Notes: generated by a model not told the origin, from the letters alone. DNA of 32,673 nucleotides from Candidatus Symbiothrix dinenymphae (GCA_001417715.1 BBRT01000196.1:1-32673), one strand, 5' to 3'. Numbered from the stretch's first letter, positions 17,817-25,520 are shown. Program-made: numbers and translations.

Positions 17817-18884
17817 ATGGAATTAGAATCAATTTTACTACCGGGAGTGCGCGACCAGCGACCCCTGATTATTGCCGGTCCTTGCAGCGCAGAGACTGAG
17901 GAGCAAGTGATGAACACCGCTAAGGAGTTGGCTGTCAAGCACATCCAAATTTACCGCGCGGGGATTTGGAAGCCGCGCACCAAGCCGGGGGGCTTCGAGG
18001 GCGTGGGTACGCCAGGGCTGTCGTGGCTGCAAAAAGTGAAGCGCGAAACGGGGATGTATGTCTCCACGGAGGTTGCTACACGTGCCCACGTGGTGGAAGC
18101 GGTCAATTTCGGCATTGACTTGCTGTGGATTGGTGCGCGCACGTCGGCAAATCCGTTTGCGATGCAGGAATTGGCGGATGCTTTGAAAGAAGCGGGCTTT
18201 AAGGGTCCCGTTTTGGTGAAAAATCCGGTCAATCCCGACTTGGAGTTGTGGATTGGTGCCATTGAGCGCATCTACAACGCCGGGATTACGAAAATCGGCG
18301 CAATCCATCGCGGCTTCAGTTCGTATGACAAGTCGTTGTATCGCAACCTGCCGCAGTGGCATATCCCCATCGAGTTGAAACGCCGCCTGCCCAACCTGCC
18401 CATCATCGGCGACCCCAGCCACATTGGTGGGAAGCGCGAACTGATTGCGCCGCTGAGCCAACAGGCATTGGATTTGAACTACGACGGGCTGATTATTGAA
18501 TCGCACTGCGACCCCGATTCGGCATGGAGCGACAAAGCCCAGCAGGTGACACCCGATGTGTTGTCGTTCATTCTCAACACATTAGTGGTGCGCGACACCA
18601 AGCAGACGACGGAAAGCCTGACCGAATTGCGCCAACAAATTGACGAAATCGACGACTCGCTCCTGACCGCATTAGCCAAACGGATGCGCATCTCGCGCGA
18701 AATAGGGCAATACAAAAAGGAGCACAATATGTCGGTGTTGCAGACCGGTCGCTACGACGAAATCCTCGACAAGCGCAGTCGGCAGGCTCTGGAAGTGGGT
18801 GTTGACCCCAATTTCATGAAAACGGTGTTTGAAGCCATCCACGAGGAGTCGATTCGGCAGCAGATTGATGTGTTAAATCAATAA
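17817..18884 (+). CDS. Bifunctional DAHP synthase / chorismate mutase
   Basis: 355 residues. The first 260 or so form a KDO8P/AroG-Q-type DAHP synthase (LIIAGPCSAET, YRAGIWKPRTKPGGFEG, DLLWIGARTSANPF, GAIHRGFSSYDKS, IGDPSHIGG). The last 85 or so form an AroQ chorismate mutase (LTELRQQIDEIDDSLLTAL, KRMRISREIGQYKKEHN, RYDEILDKR). It catalyses the first and a late branch-point step of aromatic synthesis, supplying prephenate to PheA and TyrA in the same operon. This fusion is typical of Bacteroidota. It is followed after 19 bp by the YhcG-type gene. Confidence 0.95.
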   Translation: MELESILLPGVRDQRPLIIAGPCSAETEEQVMNTAKELAVKHIQIYRAGIWKPRTKPGGFEGVGTPGLSWLQKVKRETGMYVSTEVATRAHVVEAVNFGIDLLWIGARTSANPFAMQELADALKEAGFKGPVLVKNPVNPDLELWIGAIERIYNAGITKIGAIHRGFSSYDKSLYRNLPQWHIPIELKRRLPNLPIIGDPSHIGGKRELIAPLSQQALDLNYDGLIIESHCDPDSAWSDKAQQVTPDVLSFILNTLVVRDTKQTTESLTELRQQIDEIDDSLLTALAKRMRISREIGQYKKEHNMSVLQTGRYDEILDKRSRQALEVGVDPNFMKTVFEAIHEESIRQQIDVLNQ

Positions 18885-18903
18885 TTAACAGGGGATTGAA
18901 AAT

Positions 18904-20097
18904 ATGGAACAGCAGTCAATTTTGAATTACAATCAGGCAATCGGAGCCATCAAAACCGCTATTTTGCAAAGCCGCTATCGCGCGGCAGTGATGGTGAACG
19001 GCGAAATGTTGTCGCTCTATTTCGGCATAGGCAAATACATTTCCGAAAACAGTCGCGAAGGATTTTGGGGGACGAATGCCATCGAGGTCATTTCGCGGCA
19101 GTTGCAGCATGAATTGCCGGGGTTGAGAGGGTTTGGAGATAGCAATATGAAGCGAATGAGGCAGTTTTACGAAAGTTGGAATACTGCTATTCCAAATCGC
19201 CCGACACTGTCGGGCGATTTGGAGAATGTAAATCGCCCAACACTGTCGGGCGATTTAGAAATATTTGAAAATCAGCAATATGCAATTCGTCCGTTACCAA
19301 CGGACGAAATTAGTCGCGATTTATTGTTGGCAAATCGCCAGCCGGTGGCTGGCGATTTAGGAGGTATAGAGTGGAAACACTTTTTATCCATTGGCTTTTC
19401 TCATCATTGTGAAATTTTGGCAAAAGCACAATCCTTGGACGAACGTCTTTTTTATATTGAAAGGTGTGCCTCCGAATTTTGGAGTTATAGAACTTTGCAA
19501 TACCATTTGAAAGCAAATCTGTTTGCAAAACAAGGCACCGTTCCCAACAATTTTAAAACCACCATATCGGATGCAGACCTTCGCCAAAAAGCATTGCTAT
19601 CGTTTAAAAGCGAATATCTACTAAATTTTGTCAATATCGAAGACCCTGGTGATGAGCCTGACGAGCGCGTGCTGGAAAGTGAAATTATGCTGCACATCAA
19701 AAAGTTCATCATGGCGTTGGGCAGAGATTTTTCGTTTGTTGGCAATCAATACCGGTTGCTCGTGGAAGAACAAGAGTATTTCATTGATTTGCTGTTCTTT
19801 AACCGCCAATTGCAATGTTTGGTGGCTATCGAACTGAAACGCGGCGATTTCAAGCCGGAATATCTCGGGAAAATGAACTTTTATCTTTCGGCATTGGACG
19901 ATTTTGTTCGCTTGCCGCACGAAAAACCGTCGATAGGCATCATTCTCTGCAAATCCCAAAAACAGGGCATTGTCGAATATGCGTTTCGCGATATGTCGAA
20001 GCCAATGGGCGTGGCAAGTTACAAGTTTGCTTCGGAACTTCCCGAACAATATCGCGATATTTTGCCTGATACGGAAACATTACGACAATTGCTTTGA
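18904..20097 (+). CDS. YhcG/DUF1016-family PD-(D/E)XK nuclease
   Basis: 397 residues. The N-terminal part (about 10-95; VMVNGEMLSLYFGIGKYISE, FGDSNMKRMRQFYESW) matches DUF1016_N; the C-terminal part is the YhcG nuclease domain with Asp298 (YFIDLLFFNRQ) and Glu310/Lys312 (VAIELKRGDF). Known family members are uncharacterised or linked to Holliday-junction or restriction-like activity. The two domains are joined by a linker (about 97-152) encoded by palindromes, with repeats NRPTLSGDLE, NRPTLSGDLE and NRQPVAGDLG. It interrupts the aromatic operon before tyrA. An AGGGG Shine-Dalgarno-like stretch lies just before the start. Confidence 0.9.
   Translation: MEQQSILNYNQAIGAIKTAILQSRYRAAVMVNGEMLSLYFGIGKYISENSREGFWGTNAIEVISRQLQHELPGLRGFGDSNMKRMRQFYESWNTAIPNRPTLSGDLENVNRPTLSGDLEIFENQQYAIRPLPTDEISRDLLLANRQPVAGDLGGIEWKHFLSIGFSHHCEILAKAQSLDERLFYIERCASEFWSYRTLQYHLKANLFAKQGTVPNNFKTTISDADLRQKALLSFKSEYLLNFVNIEDPGDEPDERVLESEIMLHIKKFIMALGRDFSFVGNQYRLLVEEQEYFIDLLFFNRQLQCLVAIELKRGDFKPEYLGKMNFYLSALDDFVRLPHEKPSIGIILCKSQKQGIVEYAFRDMSKPMGVASYKFASELPEQYRDILPDTETLRQLL
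19194..19358. repeat. Four coding palindromes in the YhcG-type gene
   Basis: Units are at 19194-19220 (perfect, AAATCGCCCGACA arms), 19230-19256 (one mismatch), 19286-19308 (TTCGTCCGTT arms) and 19332-19358 (AAATCGCCAGCC arms). Units 1, 2 and 4 share the outer arm AAATCGCC/GGCGATTT and are each 27 nt in the same reading frame. Inner arms differ between units but stay complementary. Confidence 0.95.
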
Positions 20098-20149
20098 AAA
20101 GAACAATGAAAACAAAAGTATGGCTTTTGAAAAAATATAACACAGATTT

Positions 20150-20923
20150 ATGAAAATACAAATTTTGGGCGCAGGCAAGATGGGGTCTTTCTTCGCCGAT
20201 GTGCTGAGCAGCGACCACGAGGTGGCGATTTTTGATAACGACCCCAAGCGGTTGCGGTTCACTTACAACTGCATTCGGATGAGCGACCCTGCGGAAATCG
20301 CTGAGTTTCAGCCGGAAGTGCTTATCAATGCCGTGACGGTGCAATATACCATTGCGGCGTTTCGGCAGGTGTTGCCCCACGTGCCTGAAACGTGCATCAT
20401 TTCCGACATTGCGTCCGTAAAGACCGGATTGAAAGCGTTTTATGCGGAGGTTGGGCGACCGTTTGTGTCCACCCACCCGATGTTTGGACCCACGTTTGCC
20501 AATTTGGGCAATCTCTCGTCCGAAAATGCGATTATCATTTCGGAATCATCGCATTTGGGCAAAGCCTTTTTCAGGGATTTGTATAACTCGCTGAAACTGA
20601 ACATTTTTGACTACACTTTTGACGAGCACGACGAAACGGTGGCGTATTCGCTGTCCATCCCGTTTGCCTCCACGCTGGTGTTTGCCTCAGTGATGAAGCA
20701 TCAGGATGCGCCCGGCACAACGTTTAAGAAGCACAAGGCGATTGCCGATGGCTTGCTGTCGGAGGACGATTATTTGCTGACAGAAATTCTTTTTAACCCG
20801 CATACACCCGGTCAGTTGGCACAAATTCGTATGGAATTGGCAAATCTGCTGGCGATTATCGAGAAAAAAGATTCGGCGGCGATGAAAATATTTCTAAATT
20901 CGGTGCGAAAAAAGTTGTTGTAA
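20150..20923 (+). CDS. tyrA: Prephenate dehydrogenase
   Basis: 257 residues; oxidative decarboxylation of prephenate to 4-hydroxyphenylpyruvate in Tyr synthesis. N-terminal Rossmann motif GAGKMGSFFA (7-16), with Asp29 (FDND) suggesting NAD preference. DIASVK and the catalytic-His segment STHPMFGPT are typical of TyrA. It ends the aromatic operon; an intrinsic terminator follows. The 52-bp gap after the YhcG-type gene has no clear promoter, so it probably depends on read-through. Confidence 0.93.
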   Translation: MKIQILGAGKMGSFFADVLSSDHEVAIFDNDPKRLRFTYNCIRMSDPAEIAEFQPEVLINAVTVQYTIAAFRQVLPHVPETCIISDIASVKTGLKAFYAEVGRPFVSTHPMFGPTFANLGNLSSENAIIISESSHLGKAFFRDLYNSLKLNIFDYTFDEHDETVAYSLSIPFASTLVFASVMKHQDAPGTTFKKHKAIADGLLSEDDYLLTEILFNPHTPGQLAQIRMELANLLAIIEKKDSAAMKIFLNSVRKKLL

Positions 20924-20966
20924 CAAAGCATTCGGCGGGTAGTGCCTGATTTACTGCTACAAAGAA

Positions 20967-20992
20967 AAATCCCCGCCTCACAGCAGGGATTT
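20967..20992. terminator. Bidirectional terminator between tyrA and the secreted-protein gene
   Basis: AAATCCC and GGGATTT arms with an inner GC pair, and T-rich sequence on the plus strand (TTTCTTTCG) with A-rich sequence at the other side. It sits between two convergent genes. Confidence 0.75.
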
Positions 20993-21022
20993 CTTTCGAT
21001 TTAGTTTTTTAGCCGCTAATTT

Positions 21023-21610
21023 TTAATTATTAGATGTAAAAACCCACTTCAAACCTTTTGGTTCTGTGGTTGTGTTTAATGCTGAACCCTTTTGGTAAGC
21101 TTTGTTCCATCCTTTTTTCAAAGTCAGGTCATAATTACCCACTTCCGTTGAACCTTTTATGGTGACATCCTTATCTACATACACAAGATAGAGGGAAGTT
21201 TCCATTTCCTCTCCACTGTCAGTGTAGCTGGCAGAACCTAATAGAGTTTCACCAAGATAGACCTGCAATGGTGCCATATACCGCCAAAACTTGGCTGTGG
21301 GAGCACTGATTTTCACGTCCTCACTCTTTGCCCAACTTGTGATGGGGTCAAGGAATGTGTCGGGTCCGGGCTTAAGCGTTGTCGGCAATGCAAGCGTAAA
21401 ATTGCCATTTGAAAGCGAACCACTCGCTACCTCTGTTTCACCGGCTTTCACTTTCACGGTAAGCGTTGCTGCCGGAATTTTTCCCGTAAGGCTCGTGATA
21501 GCCCTATACTGGGCTGCAGGTGCTGCAGCCTTCTTCGCCTGCGCACTCACAGATGCGCTGACCAATAGCCCAAGTGCCATAGCACTCAATAAAATACTGT
21601 TCTTGTTCAT
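21023..21610 (-). CDS. Secreted protein of unknown function
   Basis: 195 residues with a clear Sec signal peptide (MNKNSILLSAMALGLLVSASVSAQA, likely cleavage after AQA near residue 25). The mature part is rich in Thr, Lys and beta-strand-like segments and has no motif I recognise, no lipobox and no C-terminal sorting domain. It converges on tyrA with a shared terminator. Upstream is an unusually long noncoding stretch. Function cannot be assigned. Confidence 0.75.
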   Translation of the reverse strand: MNKNSILLSAMALGLLVSASVSAQAKKAAAPAAQYRAITSLTGKIPAATLTVKVKAGETEVASGSLSNGNFTLALPTTLKPGPDTFLDPITSWAKSEDVKISAPTAKFWRYMAPLQVYLGETLLGSASYTDSGEEMETSLYLVYVDKDVTIKGSTEVGNYDLTLKKGWNKAYQKGSALNTTTEPKGLKWVFTSNN

Positions 21611-21910
21611 AACTTTTCTTTTTTAATCGTTATTTATTATTTTAATTTAAAAAACCAAATCTCAAATCCATGAAAACACGCCAACCGCCACGCAAAAAAA
21701 AAGCCGCACAAGGGTAGAAACATCCTATTACGACTAATAACGCCCTTAAAGAAATACTTTAAATTTTGCTCACAACTTGCTGATAATAAATGAGTTGGGT
21801 GGGTGGGGGGGGTACGCACACAATAGCCCTGTCTGCCTTAGCTGACGGGTGATGATAATTCGCCACTGTATTTCCCAATTCTAACATAATTCCAAACAAT
21901 TTTCGGCGGC

Positions 21911-21918
21911 AAAGGTAA
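21911..21918 (-). promoter_or_regulatory. Promoter -7 element toward the secreted-protein gene
   Basis: TACCTTTG on the minus strand. If used, it gives a leader of nearly 300 nt that contains the C-rich complement of the G-run. Confidence 0.5.
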
Positions 21919-22012
21919 GACGTTATTTTTGAACTACCAAATATTTATGAAAGTTTAACTTTGCGGGCTTTGAAAAAATAAAACTTCACTTGAAAATTTG
22001 AAAATTTTTATC

Positions 22013-22020
22013 TACTTTTG
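22013..22020 (+). promoter_or_regulatory. Promoter -7 element of the carboxypeptidase gene
   Basis: TACTTTTG followed by CCCCC, 31 nt upstream of ATG 22052. Confidence 0.65.
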
Positions 22021-22051
22021 CCCCCACTTTCAGAAAATAATTAAATAAACA

Positions 22052-23665
22052 ATGACAAACTTACGGCATTGGGCTATGCGGCAAAGTATCTTTAAACTCT
22101 TTATACTGTTTCTCGCGAGCTACCAACCCGCCGAAGCTGCCACCCACACCGACTCAATCGAAGACCCGGACCTCGCTTATTTCCTGACAGACACCATCCA
22201 CAGCACCCTCCTCAACAAAACCGAGCTGACAGCCAAATACCACGCGTATGGCGACTATCTAATCAACGGGCTTTCAATCAGTCAATTAAAGGAGATGTGG
22301 AGCAGAAACCCCTTTCGAGAAATTCCCGAAAACGGCGATTTCGAGTATTCAGAGATGGATTTAACGCAGCATTTCACCTACGAACTGCTGGAAGAGCGGC
22401 TCCTCAATTTAGTCAATAGCCCCCATGTGAGGTTGGTGGAAATGGGGCTAAGCACGCAAGGCAGGTCTATCTATATGCTCGTGCTCGGACATGGCGACAT
22501 CGTGATTGCCAAAGAGGGTGGCATCCATTCGCGGGAAACATTCAACACCTTTGCGCTTATCAAGCAAGTCGAGGATTATGTCAATTCATTGGATACCAAT
22601 GCTATAAGACGGCGAAACCTGGAAGAATTGACGGTGCTGATTGCCGTTTGCACCAATCCTGACGGGCTTGAAGATATGCTTCGCCACCCAAACCATGTTG
22701 TCAACAAGACAAATATGAACGGTGTGGACATCAATCGCAATTTTTTTGCCTCCATTTCCGGCGGCTTGGCACGCGGCGTGACAAAATGCGCCACAATAGT
22801 CAACAAGCCCGGCAATTTCTATGCAGGAAAGCATTTAGGCTCGGAAATCGAAACCATCGTTGCTTCCAAATTTGTCTATTATGCCATCATAGAGCGTCAA
22901 GCCGTCATTTTCGAGAGCAACCACCAAGTAGGCAACATCATCTATGCCGGCAAACCCTACCAAACCACAGAAGGATTTGACAGGTCTTATTGCTTCGGAG
23001 AACTTCAGAAAGACTTTTTAAACAGCAACTTGGAAGGAACCACAAGCAGCGAACAATTTTCCATGGTGGACGAGGATGCCGGTTACGGCTTTGATGGACG
23101 AGTGGGCACCATCACCGATTTTGCCTGCGACCTGGCATCAGGCTTCCGATTTTGCGCCGAACAGGGGCGAATGGTCTATGCCGATGACAACTGCGAAATG
23201 CCCCTGCTCGAAGCGAAAAGCATGGAACACTACCACCTGCCTCAACAAATGAAATGCGCCATCATAACCATCGAATATGGTGTGGGCGAAGCTGCATGGG
23301 GACACTCCGAGATAGCACGAGGAAAGCATCCTGACATGTATCACAACTATGGATTGGATAATTTATTGGACTTTCAAATGGATTATGCCGGTTGCACGTT
23401 GCCCAAACTCAACCAATGTCTTGTGTCGGATATGGAAAATACCGCGAAGCTATTTGATATGCATAAAGATATGCCCGCGACCATCCCGTTAGATATATAT
23501 ATGGCAACTACACCCCGCAATCAACACCGCAAAAGGGCGCAACCGGTGATTGATTTGCTAACACCTGTCTGGGATGCAAGAATCCCCGTAAAAAATTGGA
23601 TAATAGACAAATACGAATATATAAACAGGGAAACCACAAATTTGTTTAACCGCCTCCGCAAGTGA
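22052..23665 (+). CDS. Secreted M14-family zinc carboxypeptidase
   Basis: 537 residues with an N-terminal signal peptide (hydrophobic stretch IFKLFILFLASYQ, probable cleavage near residue 29). Zinc ligands His159 and Glu162 (GGIHSRETF) and His291 (ESNHQVG) are visible, along with CTNPDG and VDINRN (225-230; substrate-binding Asn/Arg) and the catalytic Glu408 (IITIEYGVG). The N-terminal 110 residues are a non-catalytic extension. The substrate is unknown: peptide or peptidoglycan stem. The start could also be ATG 22076, which would give a tighter signal peptide. It has its own promoter and stands alone. Confidence 0.88.
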   Translation: MTNLRHWAMRQSIFKLFILFLASYQPAEAATHTDSIEDPDLAYFLTDTIHSTLLNKTELTAKYHAYGDYLINGLSISQLKEMWSRNPFREIPENGDFEYSEMDLTQHFTYELLEERLLNLVNSPHVRLVEMGLSTQGRSIYMLVLGHGDIVIAKEGGIHSRETFNTFALIKQVEDYVNSLDTNAIRRRNLEELTVLIAVCTNPDGLEDMLRHPNHVVNKTNMNGVDINRNFFASISGGLARGVTKCATIVNKPGNFYAGKHLGSEIETIVASKFVYYAIIERQAVIFESNHQVGNIIYAGKPYQTTEGFDRSYCFGELQKDFLNSNLEGTTSSEQFSMVDEDAGYGFDGRVGTITDFACDLASGFRFCAEQGRMVYADDNCEMPLLEAKSMEHYHLPQQMKCAIITIEYGVGEAAWGHSEIARGKHPDMYHNYGLDNLLDFQMDYAGCTLPKLNQCLVSDMENTAKLFDMHKDMPATIPLDIYMATTPRNQHRKRAQPVIDLLTPVWDARIPVKNWIIDKYEYINRETTNLFNRLRK

Positions 23666-23737
23666 TTATTGCAGCAAAGTGGCTTGCCATATTCAATTGT
23701 GAGGATAGTGTCGTAAAATTTGTAACACGCAATTATA

Positions 23738-23769
23738 TTTGTGTATGTAAATTAAATGTCGCACTTTTG
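23738..23769 (+). promoter_or_regulatory. Probable promoter of the 45-residue ORF
   Basis: TTTG (23738-23741), a 20-nt spacer and CACTTTTG (23762-23769), a one-base variant of the -7 consensus, 21 nt before ATG 23791. Confidence 0.5.
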
Positions 23770-23790
23770 CAGAAAAAAACAACAAAAAAT

Positions 23791-23928
23791 ATGAATGCAA
23801 TCGTAACTGCAGCAATGAACGTCGCAGAAAATAGCAACAAGAAAACCTATACGCATCAAGAGGTGTGGAAAAATGTAGAGAAAATATTAAACACCCACTA
23901 TGGTACCAATTATAAACTCGAGTTATGA
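23791..23928 (+). CDS. Small protein of unknown function
   Basis: 45 residues, beginning MNAIVTAAMNVAENSNKK and containing THQEVWKNVEKILNTHYG. The start is set at ATG 23791 because of the promoter-like sequence upstream; a longer reading from GTG 23662 would run back through that promoter. Its stop overlaps an ATG (ATGA) that opens a 29-codon ORF (23925-24014), which could be a degraded second gene of a pair. No family is recognised. Confidence 0.4.
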   Translation: MNAIVTAAMNVAENSNKKTYTHQEVWKNVEKILNTHYGTNYKLEL

Positions 23929-24030
23929 GCAAGCCGAATACAACTATTTTTACCATAACCGGCACCACAATACTCATACATCGCATTATTGCTGCATCAT
24001 TAATTACAGATTAATAGCAATTGGCAACCT

Positions 24031-24107
24031 CAAATTTGAGCGCAAAGTGTAGCCTAATTTTGCCCTTATTTGCAACAACAGCTTGTTGTCTTCTCACAGT
24101 CGCAGTT
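24031..24107 (-). pseudogene. Displaced second copy of the FKBP 3' end
   Basis: Encodes CDCEKTTSCCCK plus stop, identical in protein to the tail of the FKBP gene. The core 24051-24104 matches 25464-25517 at 49 of 54 bases. The three differences inside codons are all synonymous (TGT/TGC, AAG/AAA, TGT/TGC). Similarity continues about 30 bases beyond the stop. Upstream coding sequence is absent. See the findings for its role as a possible boundary. Confidence 0.9.
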
Positions 24108-24131
24108 CGCCCGGCAAAATAATTGTGACAG

Positions 24132-24524
24132 TCACTCCTGCTGATAATCCACCGTCAGCAGAAAACCTTTGTTGCGAATGGTCAAAATCTTGACTTTGGG
24201 GTCGGCTGCCAATTGCTTGCGCAAACGGTGGATGAACAAATCCAAACTGCGCGAGGCATACACAGAACAACTCTGCCAATAGGCAGCCAGCAACGCTTCG
24301 CGGCTAACCAACCTTTCAACATCGCGCCAGAGTACGCCCAGAATGTCGCACTCACGAGGCGACAGGTGCTGCGTTTTTCGATGCGCAAACTTCAGCGTAT
24401 TTCGCTGTTCATTCAAAACGTACTGCCCGATTTGAATCAGCGAATCATCAAGCATTATCGAATCGTGAAATACTACATCTTTCACTTTGCAAAATGCTTC
24501 TCTAACAATTGTTAAACTCTCCAT
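24132..24524 (-). CDS. Stand-alone OmpR/PhoB-type winged-helix regulator
   Basis: 130 residues. After about 28 N-terminal residues, a complete Trans_reg_C domain is visible (IGQYVLN..., LSPRECDILGVLWRD, VSREALLAAYW, ASRSLDLFIHRLRKQL, ILTIRNKGFLL). The receiver domain that normally precedes it is absent. A well-formed promoter (TACCTTTG at 24578-24585, with CTTG 19 nt further upstream) supports a genuine short gene rather than a fragment. It may regulate its neighbours constitutively or by another signal. It lies inside the block bounded by the two FKBP 3' ends. Confidence 0.75.
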   Translation of the reverse strand: MESLTIVREAFCKVKDVVFHDSIMLDDSLIQIGQYVLNEQRNTLKFAHRKTQHLSPRECDILGVLWRDVERLVSREALLAAYWQSCSVYASRSLDLFIHRLRKQLAADPKVKILTIRNKGFLLTVDYQQE

Positions 24525-24577
24525 ACTTTTTAGTTTATACGTTCTTACTAAACGGTCAACAAAACACTAATATTTTG

Positions 24578-24585
24578 CAAAGGTA
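24578..24585 (-). promoter_or_regulatory. Promoter -7 element of the winged-helix gene
   Basis: TACCTTTG on the minus strand, followed by CAAAAT; a -33-like CTTG is 19 nt upstream. Confidence 0.65.
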
Positions 24586-24771
24586 GAGATAATTTTTGAA
24601 TAAGCAAGCGTGATTGAACAAAAAAGTAAAAAAATGTGTTTTTTTTGAAATTAGTCCTCTTCTCGTGTTCAGGCTTGCGCCACAAGCGGGATTTCTGATG
24701 CATCGCGCGCGATGAGGGCGCAATTTTCATCTGCCGTGCGAATATGACCGATGAGGCGATGCCTTCGCTCG

Positions 24772-24984
24772 CTATTTGCATACCATAAGGTTGGTTTTGT
24801 TGGAGAAATTTTCTCGCCCTTCCCTTATAAAATCCATAACTTCATCAGTAGAGATATTAACAATAATCCCCTCTACATCCAGCGGTGATGCGTTTTTTCG
24901 CTGTTTAATCGAGACACTCTCGTTTATGCCCGCATTCAGTACCATCACGTCGTTTTGAGCTTCCAAGTTGTTGTAAGTTTTCAT
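24772..24984 (-). CDS. Putative antitoxin of the PIN toxin
   Basis: 70 residues (MKTYNNLEAQNDVMVLN..., VEGIIVNISTDEVMDFIREGRENF). No DNA-binding fold is certain. It starts 2 bp after the toxin stop, so the pair is co-translated; small size and position make an antitoxin role likely. The order is toxin first, the reverse of most vapBC pairs. The region 24669-24771 downstream is GC-richer and may be a gene remnant. Confidence 0.6.
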   Translation of the reverse strand: MKTYNNLEAQNDVMVLNAGINESVSIKQRKNASPLDVEGIIVNISTDEVMDFIREGRENFSNKTNLMVCK

Positions 24985-24986
24985 TT

Positions 24987-25379
24987 TTATACCTCCAATA
25001 TATTTATATTCAATTCCTGAGCATTATTTTGCATCCGTTTATCCAACGTCAATAACGGCAATCGCAATCGATTAGCAACTTCCAGATAATAAGCATCATA
25101 CGCATAAATATCAAACATACAAGCTATTTCAATTGCTTTAGCAACATTTATCTGCACTAAGTTCTTTGGTATAAAGTCAAAAGTGTTGAAACTTTTCACT
25201 ACTTGCTCCTTAGTCAACCGTCTCCTTTTTAGCATCGCCAATAAGGCATTTCCAATTTCGTAGGGTACTACTTCAGGAGACACCATTTCAGCACCTCTTG
25301 TCAACTCAATAATCCGTTCTTTTTCCGGTTCATTAAGAATAACAGCAAAAAAAATATTAGCATCAAGCAAAATTTTCAT
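24987..25379 (-). CDS. PIN-domain ribonuclease, VapC-type toxin
   Basis: 130 residues with the four acidic PIN positions: Asp6 (LLDANIFFAV), Glu41 (PYEIGNALL), Asp95 (IYAYDAYYLEVA) and Asp113 (LLTLDKRM). PIN toxins of TA systems cleave tRNA or rRNA. ATG 25379 is preferred over the TTG just before it. A strong promoter lies upstream: TACCTTTG (25402-25409) with TTTG exactly 20 nt upstream (25430-25433). It is followed at once by the small putative antitoxin. It is AT-rich compared with flanking genes. Confidence 0.88.
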   Translation of the reverse strand: MKILLDANIFFAVILNEPEKERIIELTRGAEMVSPEVVPYEIGNALLAMLKRRRLTKEQVVKSFNTFDFIPKNLVQINVAKAIEIACMFDIYAYDAYYLEVANRLRLPLLTLDKRMQNNAQELNINILEV

Positions 25380-25401
25380 CAAAAATATGTTTTAGTGCGT
25401 G

Positions 25402-25433
25402 CAAAGGTAACCATAATTAACTAACTTACCAAA
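25402..25433 (-). promoter_or_regulatory. Promoter of the PIN toxin/antitoxin pair
   Basis: TTTG, a 20-nt spacer and TACCTTTG on the minus strand; the best match to the Bacteroidota consensus in this window. Confidence 0.75.
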
Positions 25434-25444
25434 CAATCGTTGAG

Positions 25445-25520
25445 CAAATTCGCGCAAAACGACAGCCTAAAATTGCCCTTATTTGCAACAGCAGCTTGTT
25501 GTTTTCTCGCAGTCGCAATC
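25445..25520. repeat. Direct repeat at the FKBP 3' end (right copy)
   Basis: Covers the last FKBP codons, the stop and about 34 bases beyond. It repeats 24031-24107 in the same orientation. The block between the copies holds the winged-helix gene and the toxin/antitoxin pair. Confidence 0.9.

Larger units (their letters stand above)
21611..22051. other. Intergenic region with divergent promoters and a G-quadruplex motif
   Basis: 441 bp between divergent genes. It holds TACCTTTG on the minus strand (21911-21918), a weaker TACCCTTG on the minus strand near 21710, TACTTTTG on the plus strand (22013-22020), and GGGTGGGTGGGGGGGG at 21797-21812. No ORF here is convincing. Confidence 0.7.

Noticed and set aside
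24548..24781. 77-codon minus-strand ORF before the winged-helix gene
   Set aside because: It crosses the promoter of the winged-helix gene and has a Lys/Phe-rich low-complexity end; only a different frame in its first part looks remotely coding.
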